From Prochilodus magdalenae (taxonomy: Eukaryota; Chordata; Actinopteri; Characiformes; Prochilodontidae), in NCBI GenBank assembly GCA_024036415.1, contig JAMWET010006964.1, forward strand, positions 62,001 to 126,000: a stretch of 64,000 nt of DNA. Reading direction: 5' to 3'. The position numbers and the translations under genes were made by a program. This document shows positions 11,901 through 26,300 of the stretch, piece after piece. Position 1 is the stretch's first letter. Each line of letters begins with the position of its first letter. The notes beneath the pieces were generated by a model. It was not told the DNA's origin. It saw nothing but the letters and a program-made list of their open reading frames with translations, and made no database searches.

Positions 11901-14839
11901 GCCTTGTCAAATTTGAAGCCTAGATTTGCCTTACTCATCGAGACTAGCATCTCAAGTCTCCTCCACCTTCCTATCTTCCGGTCACTTCTTCTTCCTGTCC
12001 AGTTCACAGAGATGAACGCGTTTGGGAGCAGGCCTTAAATAGAAAGCGTCAAACTAAGAAAATCAAAAGTAGATGGAATGGCCATCCGTCCTATTAATGT
12101 GTGTAAACCTGCATTAGAGTACAGTCAGTTTGGCCCGCTCGCTGGCCCAGACCCGCATCACCACATAATAAACTCCAGCGATCGATCTGCCCTCAGGGCC
12201 AAAAGCTCCTGCAACTCCATTCATCTCTGTCACTCTGAGCAGAGGGAGGAGGGAGAGAGTAGAGCAGTGTAAAGTAAACACAGTGGTTTGTGATTGTGTG
12301 TGTGTGTGTGTGTGTGTAGGTGCATATATGTGTGTCTCCAGGCCATTCAGGGACACACTTACACACACGTTCCACACGTATGTTCCCCTCAGATCTCCAG
12401 CGAGAACTGTGGAGAACTCTCTGTGCCTGTGGTAACTAAGCACATGTGTCTGTATGTGTCTGCCGCCTACAGGCGAACATGATGAGCTTGGCCGAGCACA
12501 TCATCGAGGCCACTCCAGAGCACATTAAGAGGGAGAACTTTGCAGAGGTGGAGTCCGTGCCTCTGGACAGCAGCAGCCTGAGCAACACCATGAGCTGGCT
12601 AGCCACTTACCTAGGAGACGTGGAGCAGCTGCCTAGCATCATCCATCTGAGGTGGGGAGCACTGGTCAGGACGAGCTTTTAGCACAGAAGAGCTGAACAT
12701 GTCTGCTTTTTCATGAACGGTCCTCCACTGAATGTAAAGATTCTATACCTGTTAAAGGAATGGTAAAAAAGGAGTGCAGTTTTTTATTTTATTGTTGCTG
12801 ATTAGGCAAAAAATATTTATTTGGTGGCAAAATTTTTCATTCTTTGGTTTAGCACTGGAGCTACGATCGAGTTACTAACGTACAATAGTAGTCAATAGTC
12901 ACCCAAACAAATCTTCCAGAAAATACACATCCATTGTCAGTCTGCTGGCAGGGCATCCAGTTCTTCATTAAGATCGATGTGGTTCCTGTAGATTATGAAA
13001 GAAACATAACTCCACTGCATAGCTAAGCACCACAGGTATTCATTTAAGACATGTGTTGTGCCAAATTGTAAATATTTGTCTTTGTCTGACTATATACAGT
13101 GCTAGTGAGTTATGCATGCATGCAAGAAGAAGTGAGCTTCTGCAAGGGAGTTGGAATATAGCCACCTCTGATATATGTTTAGTTGGACAAATAACTTTTT
13201 GCACAATTTAAAAGCTATAGTTCTCTTTTAAATTTAGTAAATATAATAAAATAAGTATATCGTCGCTGTCCAATGAAAAACATGTATCTCCATTTTTGTT
13301 GATTTTTACTTGTATGCCTCATTTGATTACATGAGTTGCGTTTTACACTGTGTGGGAATTTTATGAAGAATGGACTAACAGAAATGGCCCCAAACTGCTT
13401 GGAAAGACGTCTGGTTCCATTGACTTACATTCAAATTAAATGAGGTTTTTGGCCTCTCCTGTAAAGTTGCCATTTTGGAGATACCTGTTTTTCTTTGGAC
13501 AGCGACGATATACTGTATATTAATAATGTAAAGGAGCCCTGTTCTGTTTGCCTGGCCCACTCTGTGCTTCATTCAAAAATCCAGTCTCCACTTCTAGTAA
13601 CTTCTAGTAAAGGGGCGGAGCTAAACTGCTTTAATCTATGGATACATAAAAATGACATCACAAAAACAGTAAATTCTAAAGAGATTGTGTAGCATCTGAG
13701 TTTCTATATATGAGTTTCTATATATATATTCTATATAAGTTTTTAAAATTTTAACTTAATACTTAAGTAGCACAACAACAGTTATCTCAAAAAAGTACTT
13801 TTAGTTTTTTTCATGGTATGGACCCTTTAATAAAAACATATTTCACTCCTCCTATAAAGGTTTCTGAACGTCTGAGTCCTCCTACGACAGCTATGATATG
13901 ATTGTCCTCTTTGAGGAGTGTTGTACTCACTAACCTTAGGCACCTGTTCCTTTAATATGAAGACAAATAGAACAGCTCATATGTACACAGCCGTGATGAC
14001 TGCATAGGAACAGATGGGCAAGGTCAAATCAAATCTATTCTCCACCTACGCTGACCCGTTTCTCTCTATGTGTAGGTCCCTGTACAGTGAACCCCTAAAC
14101 CCCAAGCCTAGCATGAGCCCAGGGGGCTCCCCCCTGCGTGACGGTCCCTTCGAGAAGGCCACCCTTCCCTCCCCAGCCGACTGGAGCGAATTCCTGAGCG
14201 CATCCAACAGCAAAGTGGAGCGAGAGCTATCCCAGCTGACCCTGTCCGATCCGGAGCAAAGGGAACTGTATGAGGCCGCTCGGTTGGTGCAGACTGCCTT
14301 CCGCAAGTACAAGGTACAGGCCAGGACTCAGGTACCCGTATATACCGGACTGTATGGACAAAGATGAGTCCTTAGTCTATGTTTGTGATTTACTGGTGCT
14401 AGGAGCCCATGCTGATAGGTGAGGTTTTGGCAGCCAGTTCCGGAGCACCCTGGGGGAGAATGAGCTCTTGGCAGAATTCCATCCTATATATCCTCCTTTC
14501 CTCCACACGTCCTCTGCTCTTTATTTAGTTTGTGTCCTGAACAACACACACAGACACACACAGTCCCTGCAGCTTCAGCATGGAAAGGTGGCTACAGCAG
14601 TGCATGGCCTGGCTTATAGGAGCGAATGCACTGCTCTCTCTCTCTATCTGTCTCTCTCTCCCTCTCTCACGGCCTCCCATGGCTGTGTGTAATGAGTTTC
14701 CACTGTTTTTGTGGGTTCCTGGCACAGGCAGGCATCTGCTCCCCCAGCTCTGGCAGATGAAGCAGAGCTATGGGGGGGCTTCCTGCCCACTACACCTGCT
14801 TTTCACTCTCTTCACCTTTCTTTTTGCTTACTCTATCAG

Positions 14840-14878
<39 letters not shown>

Positions 14879-17800
14879 CCTGTCTCTATCTCTTTATGTT
14901 CTCTCTCGTTTTTTTCTCTGGTCAGTGTCTCCTGGTTTCTGGTGCTATCCAGGCCTCTGCTCGAGGGACAGGGTGCTCAGCCCCCTCTCTAATCTTCAGC
15001 TCTGTTCTTCCTGCAGGGACGCCCACTGCGCGAGCAACAGGAAGTAGCAGCTGCTGTCATTCAGCGCTGTTACAGGAAATACAAACAGGTAGGTTCTCTT
15101 GATTGACACCCAGTCAGACTCGGTTTGTCAGGTGTACAAGACAGGCCCCGGTGAAAGATGTATGTCTGAATCCCGTTAGAACCCAAATGCTGTTTCTCAG
15201 ATCTGTTTATGGGCTTTTATGTCTTTTATATGTTTCATTTGTTAGATTTCCCGCTATAGCTCGTACCACTTCCATCCATCCTACACCCTGAACAAAGCCA
15301 TAGCCTCAAGTCATTCTGCATCTAATCTAAGATCAATTTTCTCTTCTTTTAAAAGCTAACATGGATAGCCTTGAAGGTAAGCCATCTGTTCAATAAAGCA
15401 CTAGATGCTGGGGGTCTACAGCTGTGTTGATTAGTGGAATGTAAGGATAAATAATAATAATCAATTAATAATAGCAATTTTTTAAGGTAAAAATACACTC
15501 ATTAAAATTATGGTCGCACAAATAGTTGCACCCAGAAGGAATCAACCCATAGGAATGAAGCCTGGTGGGAAGGTTCACATTGTGAGACATGCGAATGATT
15601 CAAGCTCCACATGTGGTGTATACAAAGACAGGGCTTGTATCGGTCTGACCCAACAGCCACTATTATGGACATTCAGAGAGCAGTGATGCCCTCCATGAGT
15701 CATCCTGTTGGTACCAGCTCCATTGGCAGACGGCTGCATGGCGCAGGACTACGTGCGCGCAGACCGTTACAACGAACTTAACACCACATCAACAAAGACT
15801 GCAACAGTGTCGTGCAAGACTGACTCAAAATGGCACCATTTCTTCATTGATGAGTCCCGCTTTTGAACCAGTGAATCCGTGGTCAGCGCCAACATGAACA
15901 TGATGAGTTTGTTGACGCATCACATGTTCAGAAGACTTGGTGTCACTCGACCTCCACCCCTACCGCAAAATCTGCAGGAACTGTGGGAGAATATTCAAGC
16001 TGCATGTGGTGGATCATCACATGACACCATTAGGAACCTCTACAACTCAATATTGGGACGTCTGGCGTGTTGTGTTAGCAAACATGGTGGCCTGACGCCA
16101 TACTGAGAGACACTACTTGTGTGTGTGTAGCTCAATTAATATCATATTTAGACATATCAGTCTATTTATCATTATTTATTGTTCCTGTTAACCTTTATCT
16201 TCCTTCCCAGCATTGCAATCCCACACTCCTTTCTGGCTTCTACTATTATTTTGATGATGAGTGTAAATTAGTTTAAAATTTAAACCATAGCAAAGTGATT
16301 CAGCTGAGGGTGATATTTCAGATTATTGTCAGGAAGTCCCTTTTCAGCGCAAAAAACGTTTATCTCAGCTCCGACTCTTTGTCTGTCTGCTCTTTGGCAG
16401 TATGCACTTTATAAGAAGATGACGCAGGCCGCCATCCTTATCCAGAGTAAGTTCCGGAGTTATCACGAGCAGAAAAAGTTCCAGCAGAGTCGACGGGCTG
16501 CCGTGCTGATCCAGCAATACTACCGCAGCTACAGAGAGTTCCGTCGGCTCCGGCCCCACAGACGCAGCCCCGCCTCTGCCCTGGTGCAGCACAAACTCAG
16601 GTAACTCTCAATAATGCATCACAACAGTACGACAGATGGCATACTGAAAAGTGTTACGATCACATAATATAAACCGGAGTGGTATATTAACAATCTAGCA
16701 ACATACTGCGGCCTAGAGGACGACACAGGAAGCATTGCACCTTAAAGGCGACAGCTCTTTTATTGAACAGCTGCAAGGGAGAATCGTCACTCAAGGCTAA
16801 CCAAGACAGGATAGCAGGCAGGCCCAATGCTGCACTGTAACTCAGTAAGTGTAATGTGTTAGTGTACTGTAAGTAGTGTGTTGGTGTACAGTAACTCAGT
16901 AAGTGTAATGTGTTGGTGTGCTGTAAGTAGTGTGTGGGTGTACAGTAACTCAGTAAGTGTATTGTGTTAGTGTACTGTAAGTAGTGTGTTGGTGTACTGT
17001 AACTCAGTAAGTGTAATGTGTTAGTGTGCCGTAAGTAGTGTGTTGGTGTACAGTAACTCAGAAAGTGTAGTGTGTTAGTGTACTGTAAGTAGTGTGTTGG
17101 TGTACAGTATCTCAGAAAGTGTAGTGTGTTAGTGTACCGTCAGTAGTGTGTTGGTGTACAGTAACTCAGTAAGTGTAATGTGTTAGTGTGCTGTAAGTAG
17201 TGTGTTGGTGTACAGTAACTCAGTAAGTGTAATGTGTTAGTGTACTGTAAGTAGTGTGGGTGTGCAGTAACTCAGTATGTGTAATGTGTTAGTGTGCTGT
17301 AAGTACTGTGTTGGTGTACAGTTACTCAGTAAGTGTATTGTGTTAGTGTACTGTAAGTAGCGTGTTGGTGTACAGTAACTCAGTAAGTGGAATGTGTTAG
17401 GGTACTGTAAGTAGTGTGTTGGTGTACAGTAACTCAGTAAGTGTAATGTGTTAGTGTACTGTAAGTAGTGTGTTGGTGTACAGTAGCTCAGTAAGTGGAA
17501 TGTGTTAGTGTGCTGTAAGTAGTGTGATGGTGTACTTAACTCAGTAAGTGGAATGTGTTAGTGTGCTGTAAGTAGTGTGTTGGTGTACAGTAACTCAGTA
17601 AGTGTAATGTGTTAGTGTACTGTAAGTAGCGTGTTGGTGTACAGTAACTCAGTATGTGTAATGTGTTAGTGTGCTGTAAGTAGTGTGATGGTGTACAGTA
17701 ACTCAGTAAGTGGAATGTGTTAGTGTGCTGTAAGTAGTGTGTTGGTGTACAGTAACTCAGTAAGTGTAATGTGTTAGTGTGCTGTGAGTAGTGTGTCGGT

Positions 17801-20800
17801 GTACAGTAGCTCACTAAGTGTAATGTGTTAGTGTACTGTAAGTAGCGTGTTGGTGTACAGTAACTCAGTAAGTGTAATGTGTTAGTGTGCTGTGAGTAGT
17901 GTGTCGGTGTACAGTAGCTCAGTAAGTGTAATGTGTTAGTGTGCTGTAAGTAGTGTGATGGTGTACTTAACACAGTAAGTGTAATGCGTTAGTGTACTGT
18001 AAGTAGTGTGTTGGTGTACAGTAACTCAGTAAGTGTAATGTGTGCTAGTAGTGTGTCTGTAAGTAACTCAGTAAGTGTAATGTGTTAGTGTACTGTAAGT
18101 AGCGTGTTGGTGTACAGTAACTCAGTATGTGTAATGTGTTAGTGTACTGTAAGTAGTGTGTTGGTGTACAGTAACTCAGTAAGTGTAATGTGTTAGTGTA
18201 CTGTAAGTAGTGTGTCGGTGTACAGTAGCTCAGTAAGTGTAATGTGTTAGTGTACTGTAAGTAGTGTGTCGGTGTACAGTAGCTCAGTAAGTGTAATGTG
18301 TTAGTGTACTGTAAGTAGTGTGTTGGTGTACAGTAACTCAGTTAGTGTAATGTGTTAGTGTGCTGTAAGTAGTCTCCCAGTCTGCTAAGCTGTTGAAGCA
18401 GGACAAAACATGTGAAGAAGGGAATGGTATGTACATGTATAGGATTATTTCAGAATCTCCCTGCTGTGTGAATGGCTCATTAAACGCAGCACCAGCTTTT
18501 ATATCCCAATATCTCACAGAATGTAAGTGCTTATTCACGTTTCTGCTTGAGCTGCGTTGAGAGAATGACAGATGGGTGAACATACAGACGACAGGCAGGG
18601 ATATTAGTTTGTATGATTGCTAGATTTTCACTCTGTTTGCTCAGCAAAAATCTTTGCAACACAGTTGGGCAGTTATTTCCAGCTAGCCAAGGCCAGACTT
18701 CTCTGTCCTTGAATGGGTGAAGACCAAAATCGAATTACTGTTTCACATACATATTTAAAACATAGATAAGCTAATGGTTCAGTCACAACCAGAAGCTTGG
18801 TTGTTTTGGCCTCTGCTCGTACATAGATCTGCACAACAAGGAGGGCTTTCTCTGCTTGTGGCATAACCACACAGCTTTTTCTTGAAGGGAGGGACTTTCT
18901 CTGCAGGCAGACGCTTTGTTGAGTGTTATGAGCTTATGAGCTTTCTATTTCCTATTGATTTTCCAACCAGTGACCGATCTACACTTTCATAACGTCACTG
19001 GGTTCTCGAAACTGGCAACAGAGAGACCACAAGGGAACACAGTCCTGTTAATGCTGTGTGGGTAATAGAACATACATTAGTCTTGTGATTGGTGAGGGTG
19101 CTGCTTACCTACGTGGAACTCAGGATTAGGACTCAATTTAGAGAAATATTATATACAGGGGTTGGACAATGAAACTGAAACACCTGTCATGTTAGTGTGG
19201 GAGGTCTCATGGCTAAATTGGACCAGCCTGGTGGCCAATCTTCATTAATTGCACATTGCACCAGTAAGAGCAGAGTGTGAAGGTTCAGTTAGCAGGTAAG
19301 AGCACAGCTCTGCTCAAAATACTGCAATGCACACAACATTATGGGTGACATACCAGAGTTCAAAAGAGGACAGATTGTGGGTGCACGTCTTGCTGGCGCA
19401 TCTGTGACCAAGACAGCAAGTCTTTGTGATGTATCAAGAGCCACGGTATCCAGGGTAATGTCAGCATACCACCAAGAAGGACGAACCTCCACCAGCATCA
19501 TGTAGTGACCTGGCCACTATCCTGCAAGAAGAATGGCTTAAAATCCCTCTGACCACTGTGCAGGACGCAGTATATGTCATTCCCAAGATGAACTGACGCT
19601 GTATTGGCCGCAAAAGGAGGCCCTACACCATACTAATAAATGATATATATATATTTATGTATATTTGGCAAAAGGTTATTGGCAAAATGCATCATCCATT
19701 TAGTGGTATATTAGGGGCATAAGCCTCATTAAGAATTCTGAATTCAAACTTTCAATCAATGTGTGATTTCATATAATGTCTTATAACCAGAAAATGATTG
19801 TTTTGTTTTCATTTAAACTTGATGAAAAGTGACAGTGACATGCGTGCAGGCTTGTTTTATGGAAGGTTAAAGGCCTTTAGAATTTTTTTCTTTATATTTG
19901 TTTTCTTTGTAAATATGTTTGCCAGTTATAATAATTAAATATAATAATTGAATTATATAATTACATTTAAATGTAGTGCTAATCGTATTATCATATTAAC
20001 AGTAATAACTATACTGTGTGTTGGGGCGAATGGGGTAGTTATTAATAGGGTACAGTTTTCTTTTGCCTGCCTGAGACTCATTCGGTGCAGATGTATGATA
20101 AGTAAGTGCGAGGCTTGTACTGACTGTTGCTGTTTGTTTCTGTTTCAGAAGTAGTTTGCTCACTAAGAGACAGGATCAGGCCGCCCGCAAGATCATGCGG
20201 TTCCTCCGCCGCTGTCGCCACAGGTAATCTCCCTCTTTCACACTGCCCCCCAGTGGCAGCAGCCTGCACGTGACACAAACACACACACACATACACACAC
20301 ACACACACACACGTACACTTATCTCCACTGTCCTCAATGTGTCAACACCAGCAAGTGCAGCTGACTAGCCACCTGAATGGCTGGCACAACAGGACGACTA
20401 CATAAACTAGCAAACTAACTGCATGTTCTGCTGTCACACCAATCAACAGTGCTGGGACATTTTAGTGTAACAGTGAGGGGGCAATGTTTTATTAAAGATG
20501 TATTCCAGCATTCTTCAGCCTAATCTTCATCTGCAGATCTGAACCATATGGTCACCTAACACAGATCATAACTGAATAGATTTCCCTGTATTCAAAAGCT
20601 TCTGTAAAACGTGATTATATTAAAAGTCAAATGTGCAGGTGCTGGAGCATCTGCCTTCTGTCTTTAGTCATAACTGTGTTTGAGTTAGAGGGGTTTTTGT
20701 TCTTTCCAACAACAGAGTAACTCTGTTCTGTGGTAATTTACAGTATACTACAAATAAGACTCCGACTCAAGTCACATGTTGACTAGTGACTCAATTCAGA

Positions 20801-23085
20801 AGCACATATAGCAATCTCAGACCTACGAATGCAGCTTAGACTGGAGGCAAAAGGGATTTGTTTCTCAAACCAGATTTTATTAGACAACTCCCCACACTGT
20901 TATTTGCAAGTCATCAGATCACAGTGTGTCCGGACATTACCCACCCATCTACTTCGATTGCAGTGGTGACAACACAGGCCTCAGCAACCATATAGCTATG
21001 CTGGTATTGCGGATTTCCAACACAGATGCAGGAGAAGTGGTGATGCATCATCTTGCCTTCCAAACAAACAATTGCTCTGTCAGATAGAAGTTGTTTCTTC
21101 CAGGAATCTCTGGCGCTGTTATTGACTCCCGGCACTTGCATCACTCTGGATTTGACAAGTAATGCAAGTAATGCAAAAGATACTTTGGAATAGGATAACT
21201 GAAATTTCGAAACCTGAGCTGCTAGAATGTCCAGGCCGAGATCCATTGGAAAAATGTGACTGGAATTACATTTTGAACCACCTTAAAATGGTTTGGATCT
21301 GATTTGCAAAATGTGTGTATCTCATTGTCCGGACTATAAAAAATGTATCTGAACACAATCCGGATATGCCAAAAATGGGGTTTGGGCTGGCAGACTGAAC
21401 GAAGCCTATGACTGGCACAATTTCAGCCAGAGGAAAGAAAAAAGTCACAAACCGTAACCAAACGGAGTACCATCTTAATGCCTTAAACAAAAAACTTTAT
21501 TTTTAACCATACCATTGTCTTTTCGGTTTCACTGGCGTCATGGGCCGTATTTGAGGTTTGAGGGCACTGCATTATGGGTACTGTAGTGAAATGCCCTTGT
21601 TTATTGCAGTGATTCATATACTATTTCTCTGCCTCTACCTCAGTGACACAGTAAACTTCCAGTCCCACTTAACTGTGCGGAAAAGGCAACTTGCAGGGGT
21701 CTAGCTCTGGAGCTAGTCGTGAGAAAAGCTCCTCTGCAGCCTGAGGGCAGAAATCAGGAAAGGTACACTGCAGTAATGATGGGGTCACCGTGGGGTCAGG
21801 TTTGATATGGCTTTAAATAATGAACTTTTTTAATTTAGTCTGATGGACAGAACCAGGCACTGCATGCACTAGATGCAGTGTCTGAAGAAAAAGGGTAAAA
21901 TTAGCATTTATAAAATAGCTGTTCACACCCCAGAGACTCGTGACTCAACTCGGACTCGCACCTCAGAGACTCGACTCGTGAGCATCTCTGCTACAGATGT
22001 TACAGAACGAGATTAGGTTGACTAATGCTGGAATAATCCAAATGAGAAGGTGTTTCAAAGATCTTACCTCTCCTGTTGTGAAGGTCTTATGCAAGGGTTA
22101 GCCCCCCACCTTCACTTTCTTCCCTCCGTTTGGCTCTGTCCCTTGCCCTCTCTCCTTCCTACTGCGTACTGTGTGCTAATAGCTATCTGGTGTTGTTTTG
22201 CTGTTAATGCGAAGCCCCTTGATGGACCATAGACTGTTCAAGCGGGTGAGTGCAGCCTCAGCAACCCAGTCTGTTTCTCTCTCTTCTTCCTCCTCCTTCC
22301 TTCTTTCTCTCCTTCTCTCTGTGGTCATACATCGGGCACCTTCCTCTCTCCACAATCTACCTTCATCTGTATTTATCTTACTGTCTTGTTCTAGTACTCT
22401 CTCTCTCTTTCTGACTCTCTCTCTGCTCCCCCCCCCCCTCCATCACTGTTGCTTGATGCCTGCTTGCATGACGGCTGCCGACTGGAAGCACAGATGGACT
22501 GAAAAGCTCGAAATGAGAACAAGTGCGGCAACTTGCCGTGAACTAACCACAGTGACACCTCCACACTAAACAAGCAACCCCTTCTCCTGGGAAGATGACT
22601 TGTGGTGGTATGGGGAAACCATATATGAGGAATAGGGCTGTCACTATCGATTCTATTAGCAAGCAAGTAATCTGCATATTGAATTGTAAAACTAACTAAA
22701 TCAATAAAACGGATAACTGAATAAACTAGGCATGACATTTCAAAGATCTCATAATGCTTTTTCAGGAAATACAGAAACAATGAAGCTTTTGAAAAGGCTT
22801 GTATAAAATGTTCAGTACAGTGTAAACATCAGAGACCACTCATTCTTTTATTAATTATCAGTCAAAGCCACCATCATTACAGAAGTCTAAAGAAGCCACG
22901 AGGTAGTTCCAACTTTCTGGGCTTGTTTTGTGCCCTCAGTCTTCATTTTTGAGACTTAAGATTAAGTCAATAACAAAACGTATAACTACCATACGGCCTC
23001 TGTGGACTTCTGTACATTATTATATTCATCAGTAGAACATATGTATTTAACAGAAGACGTGAAAAGCTAAATATCTATCTATCTA

Positions 23086-23118
<33 letters not shown>

Positions 23119-23233
23119 ATATCTATCTGCCTGTCTGTCTGTCTGTCTATCTATCTATCTGTCTATCTATCTGTATATCTATCTATCTGTCTGTCTGTCT
23201 GTCTATCTATCTGTCTATCTATCTGTATATCTA

Positions 23234-23267
<34 letters not shown>

Positions 23268-23357
23268 GGTCTGTCTATCTATCTGTCTATCTATCTGTAT
23301 ATCTATCTCTCTGTCTGTCTGTCTGTCTATCTGTCTGTCTATCTATCTGTATATCTA

Positions 23358-23397
<40 letters not shown>

Positions 23398-26300
23398 TCT
23401 GTATATCTGTCTGTCTGTCTGTCTATCTATCTGTATATCTATCTATCTGTATATCTATCTATTTATCTAACAGCTGTCATTGTTTTAGCTGAACTTCCTC
23501 TCGATTCTTTGAAGAAATCTGCAGGAATAGTTTTCTGCATCTCTAAAGCTTGGTTTTAGAAATTGGTTGCATTTTTCACAGATTCAGGGTCTGCTAATCT
23601 GGGTTCTAGGTTTTCTTTTCCAGGTTCTAAAGCATTAGATTTGTGTTTTCAGTGAAATATAAAGTTTCAGTGAAATATACTGTATGCATATTGTGTTTGC
23701 ACAGTCGGCTTATTTTTGGAAATAAGGTTGTAATCTGCTCTGAAATATCTCCTAAAAACAATAAACTAGTTTTCTAAATGACTAGAAATGATAGAAGCGG
23801 TCTCTTAGGTACTGTGTACATATAAAAACAGCTTGTGACAAAACATACGTGGCTTTGCCAGGCTCTGTAAGAGAAACCAGTAGAAGAAATTCAGATATCA
23901 GTTTTAAGAATATTAAGATGTACTGGCTGACTAATCAGTGCCACTGCATTAATTACTGATTTAGAGCAGGTTTTATCGATTAATCGTGACAGCCCTAATA
24001 AAGAGGTTGTACAGTGTTACTTGTGTTGCATGATGGGGGATGACCACAGGCCTTGCTCTCTGACCTACAGGCATGCTGAGAATGATGTGCTGTTACTGAG
24101 GGGCGCACTGAATGAACAGCTGGCCGTCTTTGCTGGCTTACGTTTTGGTTATGAGTGATTCATGAAAAACATGTGATATGACTGTATGTGCTGGTGGGAA
24201 CTGACTGACTGAATCTCTCTCTCTCTCTTTCGTTATCACTATATTGAGAAATAACATCTGGCCATTTTTAAGATCAGCAGAGTTCTCTTCCGATTTTAGT
24301 AAATTCCTGAAGATACTCGATTGAGGACTTTATACGATCTACGGGGAATTGGCTTCCACTGAACTCCAGTCTGAGCAGAACAGCTTTATCCCTCAGTGAA
24401 TGAAGGGAGGAAAAGAGGGCTTTGATGTTTCCTGCTTGGGTTTATGAATCCATTGAAATACGCAGACTATTTTAAGCCGTTTGTCCTATATATCAATTTT
24501 TTGGGCCAAAATTTACAAGGTGAAGCTAAGAAGAATATGGGACAAGTTTATAGAGGGTTTGATTTGTAGAGCTCGAGTGCCAAGAACCCATTTGAAAGGA
24601 CTCGTTTCAGACGTGGATATGAAACAACATGAAAGATATTTGATTTTATAACACATACTGTACTTCATAATGGATCCATTTCACTTTATTATCATGAAAT
24701 GACGAAACGAAACTCATATATATGCATCAAAGAAGGGAAAAAACATCACATCTAATTATCAAACAAAGAGTTCCAGACATTTACACAATCTCTACATGTG
24801 CTTACAGATTAAACAATATTGGACCTGTGTAAAATTAGCATTTAACATTTAATAATTCTATAAAAGATGTAAATAGGCATAACTTGTTGTGTTGATCATT
24901 GTGTATGTGATTTCAGAGTTTAGTGTGACAATGGTTTTAGGATAAAACATATTTTAATGTAGATATATTAACTTATATTACATATAAAAATATAAGATAT
25001 AGGTTTCATGTCTCATAACATGGTTTTCAGTAATTTGACACCCTCCACCTACAGACATAGCATATTTAAACTGATTGACAGAATTCACAAGCACTAATTA
25101 CATGACAAACAAGTTTACCAAAATGTAAACTTGTATGGTATGCTGATTCGTCAATTCATTGTTAATATATGTTATTATATATAATAACTGTATATTGTGG
25201 CTGTCTAAAGAAAAACATGTATCTCCAATTTATTTTTAGTTTAGTTTATTTTTATTTTTTAGTTTATTTTTACTTTTATGCCTCATTGGATCACATGAGC
25301 TGCTGTTTACACTGTGTGGAAATTTCATGAAGGATGGACCAACAGGAATAGCCCAACACTGCTTGGAAAGACGTCTGGTTCCATTGACTTCCATTCAGAT
25401 GAAATGAGGTTTTTGGCCTCTCCTGTAAAGTTGCCATTTTGGAGATACCTGTTTTTCTTTGGACAGCGACAACATGCTATAATTATTCAGCTTTTTATTC
25501 AGTGGTAAAAACTTTACTAAGGCACGCTAATTAGAAAGGCATCACCCGAATGTTCCCAGGGCCCTTTTCTTGTAGATAAAATTTCTGCTCTATGTTATCC
25601 CTGTTAAAAAAAAGTTTGCATTATTGAAATATCTACTTTAGGTTGTCCCCCTCTATGACCCTTGCTGACCCCAGGATGCTAAACATGGGTTTCCTTCATA
25701 TGTCATGTTGAGATTTGTTGTAGAGCAGGGATCCCAACCTCTGGGCCACAAACCACAAGTGGGCTGCATAGCACCTATTGGAATTCCTCGACCCAATGCT
25801 GAGGAAATGAGGGGGGAGTGGTCCATAGTGGGCTGGTGGGCACTTTGTCTCAAAGTCTGTGTAAAAACATTTTGGTCCTTGCACCTAAAAAACCAAATAT
25901 AGTCCCACAGACATTTATTTATTTGCCACCATCTAGAAATGACACGTTCTAAAAAACCTTCTGAGAACATTACTGTGCTATGTTCCATTAATATTTTTAG
26001 CTGGAACTTTCATTTACAGTTAAGATCTTACATCTTAGTTACATTTAACCGTATAGGAACAAAATTTACAATTACAAAGATCATTAAAATGATCAAATGA
26101 TTCAAAAATGGCTTTTAATTGAAAAAAAAAAACTTAATTAGAACTTGTAGCCAAAGTTCTGGGAACATTCCCTGCTAGCTGAGGTTCTGCTAATGTTAGC
26201 CTAATCTGTTAATATTTTATGTTCTCTGATATGCTTCTTGTCAACCGAATATAGCTGTATAGAAAAGGTCCATTGACATCAAAAAAATGTTGAACTTTGT

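Larger units (their letters stand above)
10162..12472. other. camta1 intron with minisatellite and repeat fragments
   Basis: Besides the minisatellite and the two element fragments listed, it has a (TG)n tract at about 12293-12318. No exon is seen. The intron ends with CCTACAG at 12472. Confidence 0.7.

Noticed and set aside
12114..12443. Frames with His/Thr runs near 12.3 kb
   Set aside because: They come from the (TG)n/(CA)n tract in a camta1 intron.
14580..15047. 155-codon plus-strand frame with Leu/Ser runs
   Set aside because: Crosses a (CT)n tract and the real camta1 exon at 15017 in the wrong frame.
17536..17973. 145-codon minus-strand frame with 18-residue repeats
   Set aside because: Produced by the 54-bp minisatellite in a camta1 intron.
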